Positions 1 through 6,464 of a stretch of 7,297 nt of DNA are shown in pieces. How positions within the stretch are numbered: the stretch's first letter is position 1; every line of letters begins with the position of its first letter. The DNA comes from Bacillota bacterium (lineage in GTDB: Bacteria > Bacillota > Sulfobacillia > Sulfobacillales > Sulfobacillaceae): the NCBI GenBank assembly GCA_021820675.1, contig JAKADI010000075.1, positions 1-7,297 on the forward strand, written 5' to 3'. Below the pieces are notes generated by a model. That model was not told the DNA's origin. It ran no database searches and saw only the letters and a program-made list of their open reading frames with translations. A program made the translations under genes and the position numbers.

Positions 1-99
1 GAAAAGCAAAAGGAAGGAAAAAAGCGCATGAAAGCAGTCGGTAATGTGGAAATACCCCAGGAAGCTTTCATGGCGATTTTAAGAGTGGGTGACAAGTGA
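1..99 (+). CDS. lepA: Elongation factor 4 (LepA), C-terminal end only
   Basis: This is the last 32 codons of a gene that enters from the left edge, read in the frame that starts at base 1 and ends with TGA at 97-99. The tail reads [20 protein letters not shown] and then [12 protein letters not shown]. The [10 protein letters not shown] and [12 protein letters not shown] blocks are the characteristic C-terminal end of LepA/EF4, a ribosome-associated GTPase that can back-translocate stalled ribosomes. Only the basic C-terminal tail is visible; the GTPase domains lie outside the window. The stop overlaps the next start as GTGA, which suggests translational coupling to hemW. A lepA-hemW pair is common in Bacillota, which supports the call. 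Confidence 0.9.
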   Translation, partial: EKQKEGKKRMKAVGNVEIPQEAFMAILRVGDK

Positions 100-1265
100 T
101 TGATCCGAAATTATCCGACTGGGGACTTTATATCCATATTCCCTTTTGCCAAGCACGCTGCACCTATTGCGACTTTAACACGGTGACAGGAATGGACGAG
201 GGGGATTACCGGCGTTACGTTGAGGCGTTATTGTTGCAGTGGGAACGCATTACTGAGGTTCCCAATGGACAATTGATATCGATTTTTTTCGGGGGTGGCA
301 CTCCATCGTTACTCCAACCGGACCTCCTGGCCCGACTCCTCCAAGCTATCAGAGGTAAACTTCAGATACCATTACAACACGTAGAAATTACAATGGAGGC
401 GAATCCCGGAACGGTTGATGCAAAACGACTTCGCCAATATCGGCAAGCGGGGGTTAACCGCCTGTCTTTAGGAGTGCAAGCATGGCAAAATCATCATCTC
501 GCGCGCCTTAATCGCATTCATAGTGCCGCTGACGCGGAAGAAAGCTTTCAGAAGGCTCGGGAAGCCGGTTTCGACAATATCAATTTGGACCTGATTTACG
601 GATTGCCGAAGCAAACTTTGGCTGAATGGCAGGAATCGATTGAGGCGGTATTGACCCTAAGGGCCGACCATTTGTCACTGTATCAATTGCAAATTGAAGA
701 GGGAACGCCTTTGGCAACGCAACTGAAAAAGGGTCTCTTGACGCTGCCCCCGAGTGATCTCAGCGCCGATATGGCTGATTGGGGACGAGCCAAACTCGTG
801 GAAAGGGGATATGTTCCCTATGAAATTTCCAATTACAGCCTGCCCGGAAAACATTCGCGCCATAATCGGCTGTACTGGACAATGAACCCTTATCTAGCTT
901 TGGGTGCCGGGGCGCATGCTTATTGGTATGGGAAAAGGTGGTGGAACATTCGCGGGATTAGGCGGTATATGGAAGATCTAGAAGCGGGCGGGCATGGCAT
1001 TGCCGGGATGGAAACCCTGAGCCGTCACGAGGAGATGCAAGAATATATTTGGCTGGGGTTACGGGAGGAAAAAGGCTTTTCCAGGGTCCGATTCTGTGAA
1101 AAATTTGGGATAAACCCCGAATCGGTTGTCGGACCGATCTTTCGGAGACTTCATCAGCAAGGATTGATAGAACGGCGAGGCAATCATGTCCGTTTATCCG
1201 CGAGAGGGCGGGATATGGCCAATTATGTGTTCAGGGAATTTGTCGGCTTCCTCCAGGAAGCTTGA
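96..1265 (+). CDS. hemW: Radical SAM heme chaperone HemW (formerly called oxygen-independent coproporphyrinogen III oxidase-like)
   Basis: This 389-residue protein has the usual HemW length. The radical SAM cluster motif CxxxCxxC is seen as C18, C22 and C25, followed by DF as in HemN/HemW proteins. The SAM-binding GGGTP is at residues 66-70. The HNRLYW motif at 256-261 is the HNxxYW signature that separates HemW heme chaperones from true HemN enzymes, and the N-terminal extension carrying the extra cysteine typical of HemN is absent. The C-terminal part (about 300-389) looks like the HemN winged-helix domain. Known HemW proteins bind heme and a 4Fe-4S cluster and pass heme to target proteins; coproporphyrinogen oxidase activity is not expected. 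The GTG start at 96 overlaps the lepA stop by 4 nt, so translation is probably coupled. Older annotations may label it hemN. Confidence 0.93.
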   Translation: MIDPKLSDWGLYIHIPFCQARCTYCDFNTVTGMDEGDYRRYVEALLLQWERITEVPNGQLISIFFGGGTPSLLQPDLLARLLQAIRGKLQIPLQHVEITMEANPGTVDAKRLRQYRQAGVNRLSLGVQAWQNHHLARLNRIHSAADAEESFQKAREAGFDNINLDLIYGLPKQTLAEWQESIEAVLTLRADHLSLYQLQIEEGTPLATQLKKGLLTLPPSDLSADMADWGRAKLVERGYVPYEISNYSLPGKHSRHNRLYWTMNPYLALGAGAHAYWYGKRWWNIRGIRRYMEDLEAGGHGIAGMETLSRHEEMQEYIWLGLREEKGFSRVRFCEKFGINPESVVGPIFRRLHQQGLIERRGNHVRLSARGRDMANYVFREFVGFLQEA

Positions 1266-1291
1266 CAGTGACCAGAATCCGGGGCTATTTT
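1262..1291 (+). promoter_or_regulatory. Sigma-A type promoter of the hrcA-grpE-dnaJ heat-shock operon
   Basis: A perfect -35 TTGACA lies at 1262-1267, overlapping the hemW stop codon. The best -10 is TATTTT at 1286-1291 with an 18-nt spacer; CTATTT at 1285-1290 would give 17 nt. Transcription would start near 1298, placing the CIRCE operator about 10 nt into the transcript, the usual arrangement for HrcA-controlled promoters. The -10 is not strong. A short inverted repeat CTATT/AATAG (1285-1289 and 1296-1300) also overlaps it. Confidence 0.65.
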
Positions 1292-1306
1292 ACCTAATAG
1301 GGTATA

Positions 1307-1333
1307 TTAGCACTCGATTGTTGAGAGTGCTAA
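1307..1333 (+). promoter_or_regulatory. CIRCE operator, the HrcA binding site
   Basis: TTAGCACTC at 1307-1315 and GAGTGCTAA at 1325-1333 form a perfect 9-bp inverted repeat separated by exactly 9 nt (GATTGTTGA). This is the full CIRCE consensus. HrcA dimers bind it and repress transcription until heat shock titrates the GroEL-assisted pool of active HrcA. It lies 22 nt upstream of the hrcA start, so hrcA is autoregulated, and the genes downstream in the operon are probably controlled with it. Confidence 0.97.
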
Positions 1334-1355
1334 TACGGACAGGAGGTGACTGAAC

Positions 1356-2369
1356 GTGGACTCACGGAAGCGGACCATTTTACAAGCTTTGACGGAAAAT
1401 TATATTAGCTCGGCAGAGCCTGTCGGTTCCCGCACATTAGCAAAGAAATACAATCTGGGCGTCAGTCCGGCAACCATTCGTAATGAGATGGCGGACTTGG
1501 AAGAGTTGGGATTTTTGGAACAGCCGCACACGTCGTCTGGTCGTGTCCCTTCTGACAAGGGATATCGGTTTTATGTGGATGAATTGATGTCTCGGGCTCC
1601 CATTGGCTATCAGTTGCGGGAGCGCATCCGGTCCACGTATCAGTCCCGGGTACGAGAACTGGAATGGTTTATTCATCAGACGGCTAAGTTGGTCAGTGAT
1701 ATTACCGGATATCCGTCGATTGTTTTGGCTCCGTCGTGGGAGCAAGGAATTTTTTCGGCATTACAATTTGTCGGGATGGATGACGACCGCGCATTATTAA
1801 TCATGCGGACTGCTGATGGACTTACGCAAAACAAAACCGTATCGATACCCAAAGAACTCAGCTTGGTCCAATTAAATGCTTTGGCCCAAGATTTTTCACG
1901 GCAATTTGCGGGCGTGGCTATAGGGGATTTACAAAATTACGTGTTGGATCCGTTGTCCACCAGTCTTTTGGAGCATGTGGAATTGTGGCAAACCGTGCTG
2001 GGGTGGTTTTTGTCCGAAGGCTCGGATGAAGAGCGAATGACTGTCGCGGGACCTTTAAGCATCCTAAATTATCCTGAATTCAATGATATTAACAAAGTGC
2101 GTAGAGTCCTCGGATTTTTGGAGCAAGATAAAGCAGTAGAACAGATTGTGCATTTACACCCAGCGGATGGGGTGATGGCGCTGATCGGCTCTGAGATGTC
2201 TATTGAAGACATTCAGGATTGCAGTGTGGTGACGGCCTCTTACCGTATCGGGCAAACCGTTGTGGGCCGGGTAATGGTTGTCGGCCCCCGGCGAATGCAA
2301 TATGCTTATGTAATGACTGTCTTAGAGGTGGTCTCGGACGAATTGTCTCAGGCTTTGAAATGGGCATAA
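1356..2369 (+). CDS. hrcA: Heat-inducible transcription repressor HrcA
   Basis: This 337-residue protein has the usual HrcA length (about 340). Residues 1-75 form the winged-helix DNA-binding domain with the family landmarks RKRTILQALTENYI, SAEPVGSRTLAKKY, SPATIRNEMADLEELGFLEQ and HTSSGRVPSDKGYRFYVDEL. The remainder is the GAF-like and dimerisation region, with a conserved late block containing YRIGQTVVGRVMVVGP. HrcA represses heat-shock operons by binding CIRCE, and a perfect CIRCE lies directly upstream. The GTG start at 1356 is chosen because a strong AGGAGGTGA site sits at 1341-1349, 6 nt away. The gene is followed by a 108-nt gap and then grpE, the classical order in Bacillota. Confidence 0.97.
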   Translation: MDSRKRTILQALTENYISSAEPVGSRTLAKKYNLGVSPATIRNEMADLEELGFLEQPHTSSGRVPSDKGYRFYVDELMSRAPIGYQLRERIRSTYQSRVRELEWFIHQTAKLVSDITGYPSIVLAPSWEQGIFSALQFVGMDDDRALLIMRTADGLTQNKTVSIPKELSLVQLNALAQDFSRQFAGVAIGDLQNYVLDPLSTSLLEHVELWQTVLGWFLSEGSDEERMTVAGPLSILNYPEFNDINKVRRVLGFLEQDKAVEQIVHLHPADGVMALIGSEMSIEDIQDCSVVTASYRIGQTVVGRVMVVGPRRMQYAYVMTVLEVVSDELSQALKWA

Positions 2370-2477
2370 GGAGCATGAGAGAATCACCCTCAGTTTAGGG
2401 GGTGCGGGACGTGATAATAACACAAAGCGTATCTCTGAACATAGTCACGGGATCTTATTGAAACGAGGAGGATTTGA

Positions 2478-3140
2478 ATGGCCGACGAACGTGAACGAGA
2501 GACCCAAACCCAAGCGGAACAATATGATAAGGAAAAGAACGAGGAAAAAAGACACTCCTGGCCTCAAGACGCTGGCAATCACGATGAGCCAATGGAAGGT
2601 CATGCCAATGCGGATGAGTCCGAAGCCACGGTACAGTCGCCTGTTGAGGAGATGGAAACCAACTGGGAACAGGTTGCACAAGATCGGTACGACCAGTTGG
2701 TACGATTGCAAGCTGACTTTGATAATTACCGCAGACGCGTCGACAGGGAGCGTGAAGAACTCCGCGGGTATGTGACAGGAGCCGTTCTGGGAGATTTTCT
2801 TCCTGTTTATGATAATTTAGAACGCGCTTTAAAATACATGCCGGATACTAATGACGCGAAGCCCTGGCGCATGGGGGTCGAAATGACCTTGAAGGGATTT
2901 AATGAGATCTTGTCCAAATTAGGGGTTACGCCAATTCCCGCCGTCGGGTCCGCGTTCGATCCCAAGGTGCATGAAGCGGTACAACGCGTGGATAGTGACG
3001 AGCCGGAAGGAACAATTCTGGAGGAATTGCTAAAAGGATTTCAATTAAAAGACCGAGTGCTCCGGGCGAGCATGGTGAAAGTCTCAGCAGGACAAGGCAC
3101 GCCGGATAACAGAGATTCTGAATCGGATTCGGCCTCTTAA
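2478..3140 (+). CDS. grpE: GrpE, nucleotide exchange factor of the DnaK chaperone
   Basis: This 220-residue protein starts with about 60 residues of acidic and charged low-complexity sequence, as is usual for GrpE. A long helical segment follows ([20 protein letters not shown] and on) that forms the dimeric coiled coil. [35 protein letters not shown] and the beta-domain end ([17 protein letters not shown]) are all strong family blocks. GrpE binds the DnaK nucleotide-binding domain, promotes ADP release, and acts as a thermosensor in some species. The ATG at 2478 has a strong GAGGAGG site at 2465-2471, 6 nt upstream. It is most likely co-transcribed with hrcA, since no terminator or convincing promoter lies in the gap. 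Its partner gene dnaK does not follow; dnaJ starts 50 nt downstream. Confidence 0.96.
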   Translation: MADERERETQTQAEQYDKEKNEEKRHSWPQDAGNHDEPMEGHANADESEATVQSPVEEMETNWEQVAQDRYDQLVRLQADFDNYRRRVDREREELRGYVTGAVLGDFLPVYDNLERALKYMPDTNDAKPWRMGVEMTLKGFNEILSKLGVTPIPAVGSAFDPKVHEAVQRVDSDEPEGTILEELLKGFQLKDRVLRASMVKVSAGQGTPDNRDSESDSAS

Positions 3141-3190
3141 CCGAATGCGACTGGCATTGGAAGCGACGAGAAGAGGAGGGAATTAAGCTA

Positions 3191-4321
3191 ATGGCCAAGC
3201 GCGATTATTACGAAATCTTAGGTGTCAGCCGCAGTGCGAGTCCAGACGAAATTAAGCGTGCCTTTAGGCGTCTTGCCGCAAAATACCACCCTGATGCCAA
3301 TCCGGGGAATAAGAATGCGGAAGAGAACTTTAAACAAATCAATGAAGCCTACCAAGTACTGCAGGATCCCCAGAAACGGGCACAGTATGATCAATTCGGA
3401 GCTGACGGCCCACAGATGGGGGGTAATCCATTCGGGCAAGACTTCGCCGGGTTTGGTGGTGGCTTTGGAGACATTTTTGACATCTTCTTTGGCGCTGGCG
3501 GGGGGGCACAAGGACGTCGCGGCGGTCCATCTAAAGGTCCGGATTTGCGTTATGATTTAACTCTGACCTTGGAGGATGTGTTGAGCGGGAGCAAACACGA
3601 TATCCGGGTCGTCCGCGAAGAAGTTTGTCCTCGGTGCCATGGGAACCAAGCCGAGCCAGGGACTCGCTTGGAGATGTGTCCGACATGTCGGGGAAATGGT
3701 CAGGTCGAGCGTATCCGCGAGAGTTTTCTGGGGCGGATCAGACAGGTGGAAACGTGTCCGAAATGCCATGGAAGTGGGCGCATTATCGCCGTTCCTTGTA
3801 AAGAATGCCATGGCCGTGGTCAGATCCGAGCCGAAAAGAGCCTCAGCGTGAGCGTCCCTGCCGGTGTGGAAGAAGGGACCCGACTTAGGGTGGCGGGAGA
3901 AGGTGGCGCGGGACAGCATGGCGGGCCAGCCGGTGATCTCATCGTTTTTGTCCATGTCAAAGAACATGAGCGATTCTCCCGGGATGGAGACGATATCTGG
4001 GTCGAAGAACCGATTACTTTTGCCCAGGCAGCGTTAGGAGTCGATGTGAAGGTCAAGACCCTGAACGGCGAAGAAGTTTTGCATATCCCTGGCGGGACGC
4101 AGAGCGGAACCGTATTTAAACTATCCAGGCAAGGATTGCCCAGATTAGGTAACACCAACATTCGCGGATCTTTAAATGTCAAGGTGAAAGTGACAGTGCC
4201 TACGTCCTTAACCCACAAAGAGCGGGAATTATTGCATATGTGGGCCGAAATGCGGAAAGAAGATGTGGCGCATGAGGATAAGAATATCTTCAAGAAGGTA
4301 AAAGATGCCTTGGGTCGGTAA
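3191..4321 (+). CDS. dnaJ: Chaperone protein DnaJ (Hsp40, class I)
   Basis: This 376-residue protein has full class I DnaJ architecture. The J domain is at 1-70, with [20 protein letters not shown] and the catalytic HPD at 33-35. A glycine/phenylalanine-rich linker spans about 77-115. The zinc-binding domain has four Cys pairs at C146/C149, C163/C166, C189/C192 and C203/C206. The C-terminal substrate-binding and dimerisation domains follow. DnaJ delivers unfolded clients to DnaK and stimulates its ATPase. Three of the zinc repeats match CxxCxGxG, but the first reads CPRCHGNQ, with Q153 in place of the last glycine. The ATG at 3191 is preceded by AGGAGG at 3174-3179, an 11-nt spacing that is on the long side. 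The 3' end overlaps prmA by 17 nt. dnaK is missing from its usual place just upstream. Confidence 0.97.
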   Translation: MAKRDYYEILGVSRSASPDEIKRAFRRLAAKYHPDANPGNKNAEENFKQINEAYQVLQDPQKRAQYDQFGADGPQMGGNPFGQDFAGFGGGFGDIFDIFFGAGGGAQGRRGGPSKGPDLRYDLTLTLEDVLSGSKHDIRVVREEVCPRCHGNQAEPGTRLEMCPTCRGNGQVERIRESFLGRIRQVETCPKCHGSGRIIAVPCKECHGRGQIRAEKSLSVSVPAGVEEGTRLRVAGEGGAGQHGGPAGDLIVFVHVKEHERFSRDGDDIWVEEPITFAQAALGVDVKVKTLNGEEVLHIPGGTQSGTVFKLSRQGLPRLGNTNIRGSLNVKVKVTVPTSLTHKERELLHMWAEMRKEDVAHEDKNIFKKVKDALGR

Positions 4322-5207
4322 TGATTCATCGCCCGACTACATGGCTATCACGTGTTTTCTGCCAGCAGAAGAGGCTGAGGTTGCGGCACAAATATTTTTA
4401 GATTTTGGCCTTAATGGCATTGAGTGGGAGAATGGTGAAGTGGCGGACTCGCCTTTTACCGACATTCCCTTAGCACCACAACAACCTTTTGTTCGAGGCT
4501 ATTTCCCATGCGAACTGGGGCTTGAGGCAATTAAAGCACAATTAGACGGCTTGGCTCAGCAACACGGGTGGAAGATAACCGTAGAGCATGTTCGCACCGA
4601 AGATTGGGCAAACAATTGGAAGCAATATTATCAGCCGATCTATTTGAGCCGTGGATATGTTGTGGTTCCGGCCTGGCAGAGTGTGACGCAGGTGGATAGG
4701 GATCACCAAATTATTTTGGATCCGGCAATGGCCTTTGGTACGGGCAGTCATCCCACGACAGGGATGTGCATGGAAGAGATTATTAATATCGATCCGTCTG
4801 GATTGCGCGTTTTGGATTTATGTTCCGGTTCCGGTATCTTAGCCATTTTAGCGGGGCGGATGAAGGCGCAAGAAATTTGGGCGGTAGAGCCTGATCCGGT
4901 TGCGTACCGGGCGCTCGAGGCAAATATTTCCCTGAATGGCCTCAAAGTCCATACCGTATTGGGTACACTGCAAGATGTGCCTAGGAACAAGATCTTCGAC
5001 TTGGTCTTATTGAATTTGATTGCCGATATCATTATCCCCGAATGGCCAAATTTGCTGTCCCGCCTTCACGCTGGGAGTCGGGCTATTTTGTCAGGCATCG
5101 TATGGGACCGTCGAGACGAGGTTATCCATGTGGTCGAAGACCTTGGCGGTCATATTGTCGAAATGATAGAGCAAGACCGATGGGCCATGATGGTGGCAGT
5201 GCCGTGA
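4305..5207 (+). CDS. prmA: Ribosomal protein L11 methyltransferase PrmA
   Basis: This 300-residue protein is close to the family length. The N-terminal L11-recognition domain (about 13-75) is followed by the PrmA signature [14 protein letters not shown] and the conserved [14 protein letters not shown] block (GTGSHPTT at 145-152). The Rossmann-fold SAM motif I is DLCSGSG at 171-177, and the N-L-I-A motif starting at N237 corresponds to the NILA catalytic loop. PrmA trimethylates several amino groups of ribosomal protein L11. The ATG at 4305 lies inside the 3' end of dnaJ (17-nt overlap) and has AGAAGG at 4293-4298, 6 nt away. An in-frame ATG at 4341 begins closer to the conserved domain but has no visible ribosome binding site, so the first is preferred. 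The prmA position after dnaJ is standard in Bacillota. Confidence 0.93.
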   Translation: MPWVGNDSSPDYMAITCFLPAEEAEVAAQIFLDFGLNGIEWENGEVADSPFTDIPLAPQQPFVRGYFPCELGLEAIKAQLDGLAQQHGWKITVEHVRTEDWANNWKQYYQPIYLSRGYVVVPAWQSVTQVDRDHQIILDPAMAFGTGSHPTTGMCMEEIINIDPSGLRVLDLCSGSGILAILAGRMKAQEIWAVEPDPVAYRALEANISLNGLKVHTVLGTLQDVPRNKIFDLVLLNLIADIIIPEWPNLLSRLHAGSRAILSGIVWDRRDEVIHVVEDLGGHIVEMIEQDRWAMMVAVP

Positions 5208-5932
5208 TTCGCATTGTGGTGTCTAGCCAGCAAATTCAAGAAAAACGTATTCAGTTAACGCCCGATCAAATGCACTACCTTTTTCGCGTGATGCGGCTTT
5301 ACCCCGGGGACCACATTGAGGCTCTTTTAAGCGGGCAATCGATATACCGGTGTGGCGTAACACAGGATCCCCACGTTGTGGATTGCCTTGATGTGCGTGA
5401 GGCTCTAGAGCCCAACTTGCTCTATTTGGCTCAAGCTCTCATCAAAAAAGATTTATTTAGCCAAGTTGTCGAGAAAGGAACCGAAGCCGGACTCGCGGGG
5501 TTTTACCCCTTAATAACGGAACGGACGATTGTGCGCGATGTTTCGGCGAGCAAATGGAATCGATGGCGTACGATTGCTCAGGAGGCAACCGAACAAGCCC
5601 ATAGGAGCGTGGTCCCGGAACTTTTCTCCGCGGTGAGTATCTCCGATGTGATTCAGATGTCTGCCAGTCCGAAATTGTTGCTGGATCCGGGGGGGCGCAA
5701 CATTTGGGACTGGCTGGCGTCGCATCAGATTTCCTGTTTTGCCCATGGTTTGTTGGTGGTGGGGCCGGAAGGCGGGTTGACCGCTCGGGAGCAGGGGCAT
5801 TTGATAAAGGCCGGATTTGAGGCCGTTTCATTGGGACCTTATGTATACCGGGCAGAAAACGCGGGAGTGTTTGCCGCTGCTGTTTTTGCGGCTTGGCTAT
5901 CCTCTGAACGACGGGGGCAATCCGTTTTGTGA
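5204..5932 (+). CDS. rsmE: 16S rRNA (uridine1498-N3)-methyltransferase RsmE
   Basis: This 242-residue protein has the usual RsmE length. It begins with a PUA-like N-terminal domain (about 1-70, with HYLFRVMRLYPGD) and continues as a SPOUT methyltransferase. Recognisable blocks are VEKGTEAGLAGFYPL, the IAQEATEQAHRSVVPE segment, the SAM-binding GPEGGL starting at G187, and the C-terminal knot sequence LGPYVYRAENA at 210-220. RsmE methylates N3 of U1498 in 16S rRNA. The reading frame is open as far back as 5042, but the GTG at 5204 is chosen because it overlaps the prmA stop as GTGA and leads straight into a canonical RsmE N-terminus. No strong ribosome binding site is visible, which fits coupled translation. 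The knot motif differs from the usual LGPRILRxETA; R216 and E218 are kept. Confidence 0.92.
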   Translation: MIRIVVSSQQIQEKRIQLTPDQMHYLFRVMRLYPGDHIEALLSGQSIYRCGVTQDPHVVDCLDVREALEPNLLYLAQALIKKDLFSQVVEKGTEAGLAGFYPLITERTIVRDVSASKWNRWRTIAQEATEQAHRSVVPELFSAVSISDVIQMSASPKLLLDPGGRNIWDWLASHQISCFAHGLLVVGPEGGLTAREQGHLIKAGFEAVSLGPYVYRAENAGVFAAAVFAAWLSSERRGQSVL

Positions 5933-5984
5933 TATGGTGACGATTTCTAGGGTTTTTACCGCTTGTTTCGGCCATGCTATGGGC

Positions 5985-5991
5985 AGGAGGT
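5985..5991 (+). promoter_or_regulatory. Strong ribosome binding site of the small CxxC protein
   Basis: AGGAGGT lies 7 nt before the ATG at 5999. It is close to a perfect complement of the 16S rRNA 3' end and decides the start of the 49-residue gene, arguing that this tiny reading frame is truly translated. An in-frame TTG at 5963 has no such site. Confidence 0.8.
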
Positions 5992-5998
5992 CGAAACG

Positions 5999-6148
5999 AT
6001 GGGCAAGGTTGTAGAGTTAAAGTTTTGCGATATCTGCCATAAGCCGGTGGTCAAACGAGAGGCGGCCTCTATGTCCACAGGCTTTCTTGAGAGTACGTTA
6101 TGCAAGGAATGTTTATCGAAATACGGACATCTTTACCGACCGTGGTAA
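5999..6148 (+). CDS. Small putative zinc-binding protein with two CxxC pairs, function unknown
   Basis: This 49-residue protein is not one I recognise by name. It has C10-D-I-C13 and C35-K-E-C38, two CxxC knuckles 21 residues apart, the pattern of a small zinc ribbon. Between them is a short basic and polar stretch (KPVVKREAASMSTGFLES), and it ends with YGHLYRPW. No signal peptide or membrane segment is seen. The strong AGGAGGT site 7 nt upstream and the intact cysteine pattern support a real gene. It sits 66 nt after rsmE and before the rpsU promoter, where many Bacillota have mtaB. A role connected with translation or RNA is suggested only by the neighbourhood. It could also be a stand-alone zinc finger of the kind found next to ribosomal genes. 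Confidence 0.75.
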   Translation: MGKVVELKFCDICHKPVVKREAASMSTGFLESTLCKECLSKYGHLYRPW

Positions 6149-6155
6149 TCTTTTT
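6133..6155 (+). terminator. Possible weak rho-independent terminator after the small CxxC gene
   Basis: TTACC (6133-6137) and GGTAA (6144-6148) can pair around a 6-nt loop, and TCTTTTT follows directly. The hairpin includes the stop codon of the 49-residue gene. The stem is only 5 bp with two G-C pairs, so termination would be inefficient. The location, just before an independent promoter, makes it plausible. Confidence 0.3.
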
Positions 6156-6179
6156 AGCCAACGGCATAGTCACCGGAAT

Positions 6180-6209
6180 TTGACACACTTTTCCCCCGAA
6201 ACATATAAT
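6180..6209 (+). promoter_or_regulatory. Near-consensus sigma-A promoter of rpsU-yqeY
   Basis: TTGACA (6180-6185) and TATAAT (6204-6209) both match the consensus exactly and are separated by 18 nt. Transcription should start around 6216, giving rpsU a leader of about 40 nt. This is the strongest promoter in the window by sequence and separates rpsU and yqeY from the heat-shock operon upstream. Confidence 0.88.
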
Positions 6210-6222
6210 ATAGGGAAGCGTA

Positions 6223-6246
6223 CCCCGACCCGTTCGGGTGGAGGGG
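6223..6246 (+). promoter_or_regulatory. Leader hairpin just before the rpsU ribosome binding site
   Basis: ACCC (6228-6231) pairs with GGGT (6236-6239) around a GTTC tetraloop. CCCC (6223-6226) can pair further with GGGG (6243-6246), which is part of the purine-rich ribosome binding region GGAGGGGAGGGAG (6240-6252). The GAGGGAG portion nearest the start stays free. It may tune translation of S21 or protect the 5' end of the mRNA. The structure is inferred from sequence alone. Confidence 0.4.
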
Positions 6247-6256
6247 AGGGAGAACT

Positions 6257-6433
6257 ATGTCAGAGGTCAAAGTCGGTAAAAACGAAAGCTTAGATAGCGC
6301 GCTTAGACGTTTTAAGAGGCAAATCCAAAAGGCGGGAGTCCTTGCGGAAGCGCGAAGACATGAACATTATGAAAAGCCGAGTGTGCGCCGGAAGAAAAAA
6401 TCTGAAGCTGCACGGAAGAAGCGCACGAAATAA
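6257..6433 (+). CDS. rpsU: Small ribosomal subunit protein S21 (bS21)
   Basis: This 58-residue basic protein reads [20 protein letters not shown] then [20 protein letters not shown], with an Arg/Lys-rich tail. The blocks [29 protein letters not shown] and the basic C-terminus are diagnostic of S21, and the length is normal. bS21 sits on the 30S platform near the anti-Shine-Dalgarno helix and assists initiation. The ATG at 6257 follows a purine-rich GGAGGGGAGGGAG region at 6240-6252. The gene ends in tandem stops TAA TAA (6431-6436). It has its own near-perfect promoter and precedes yqeY by 28 nt, the usual pairing in Bacillota. Confidence 0.96.
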   Translation: MSEVKVGKNESLDSALRRFKRQIQKAGVLAEARRHEHYEKPSVRRKKKSEAARKKRTK

Positions 6434-6446
6434 TAAATTTGGTTTC

Positions 6447-6464
6447 TAAGGGGGTTCTCCCTTG
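6447..6464 (+). promoter_or_regulatory. Hairpin pairing the yqeY ribosome binding site with its TTG start codon
   Basis: The ribosome binding site AAGGGGG lies at 6448-6454, 7 nt before the TTG start. AAGGG (6448-6452) is perfectly complementary to CCCTT (6459-6463), and T6447 can add a G-U pair with G6464, giving a 6-bp stem with a 6-nt loop. The stem covers both the ribosome binding site and the start codon, so it could limit initiation. No T-tract follows, so it is not a terminator. Confidence 0.4.

Noticed and set aside
2384..2403. Possible hairpin CACCC/GGGTG in the hrcA-grpE gap
   Set aside because: The stem is only about 5 bp and no T-tract follows, so it does not qualify as a terminator.
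2413..2445. Possible internal promoter before grpE (GATAAT at 2413-2418 or CATAGT at 2440-2445)
   Set aside because: No acceptable -35 element lies at 16-18 nt upstream of GATAAT, and the ATAACA/CATAGT pair matches only 4 of 6 in each box.
3557..3967. Minus-strand reading frame of 136 codons opposite the DnaJ zinc domain
   Set aside because: It is a shadow of the conserved dnaJ frame; no independent features were found.
3820..4329. Minus-strand reading frame of 169 codons opposite dnaJ
   Set aside because: It lies wholly antisense to conserved dnaJ and the prmA start, has no family features, and is rich in Ser, Pro and Thr as expected for a shadow frame.
5042..5203. An upstream in-frame extension of rsmE that would add 54 residues
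   Set aside because: The extension lies entirely within prmA, encodes a low-quality Arg/Gly/Pro-rich sequence unrelated to RsmE, and the GTG at 5204 gives the canonical N-terminus and a GTGA overlap.
5457..5975. Minus-strand reading frame of 172 codons opposite rsmE
   Set aside because: It is antisense to a conserved gene, has a Pro/Arg-rich composition without domains, and no supporting ribosome binding site or promoter was seen.
5971..5984. Short inverted repeat CCAT/ATGG before the small CxxC gene
   Set aside because: Four base pairs with a 3-nt loop and interrupted flanks are within chance expectation.
5963..5998. A TTG start that would add 12 residues to the small CxxC protein
   Set aside because: It lacks a ribosome binding site, while ATG 5999 has AGGAGGT at ideal spacing.
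6087..6293. Plus-strand reading frame of 68 codons spanning the rpsU promoter
   Set aside because: It overlaps the CxxC gene, the promoter and the rpsU start in another frame and has no recognisable domain or ribosome binding site.
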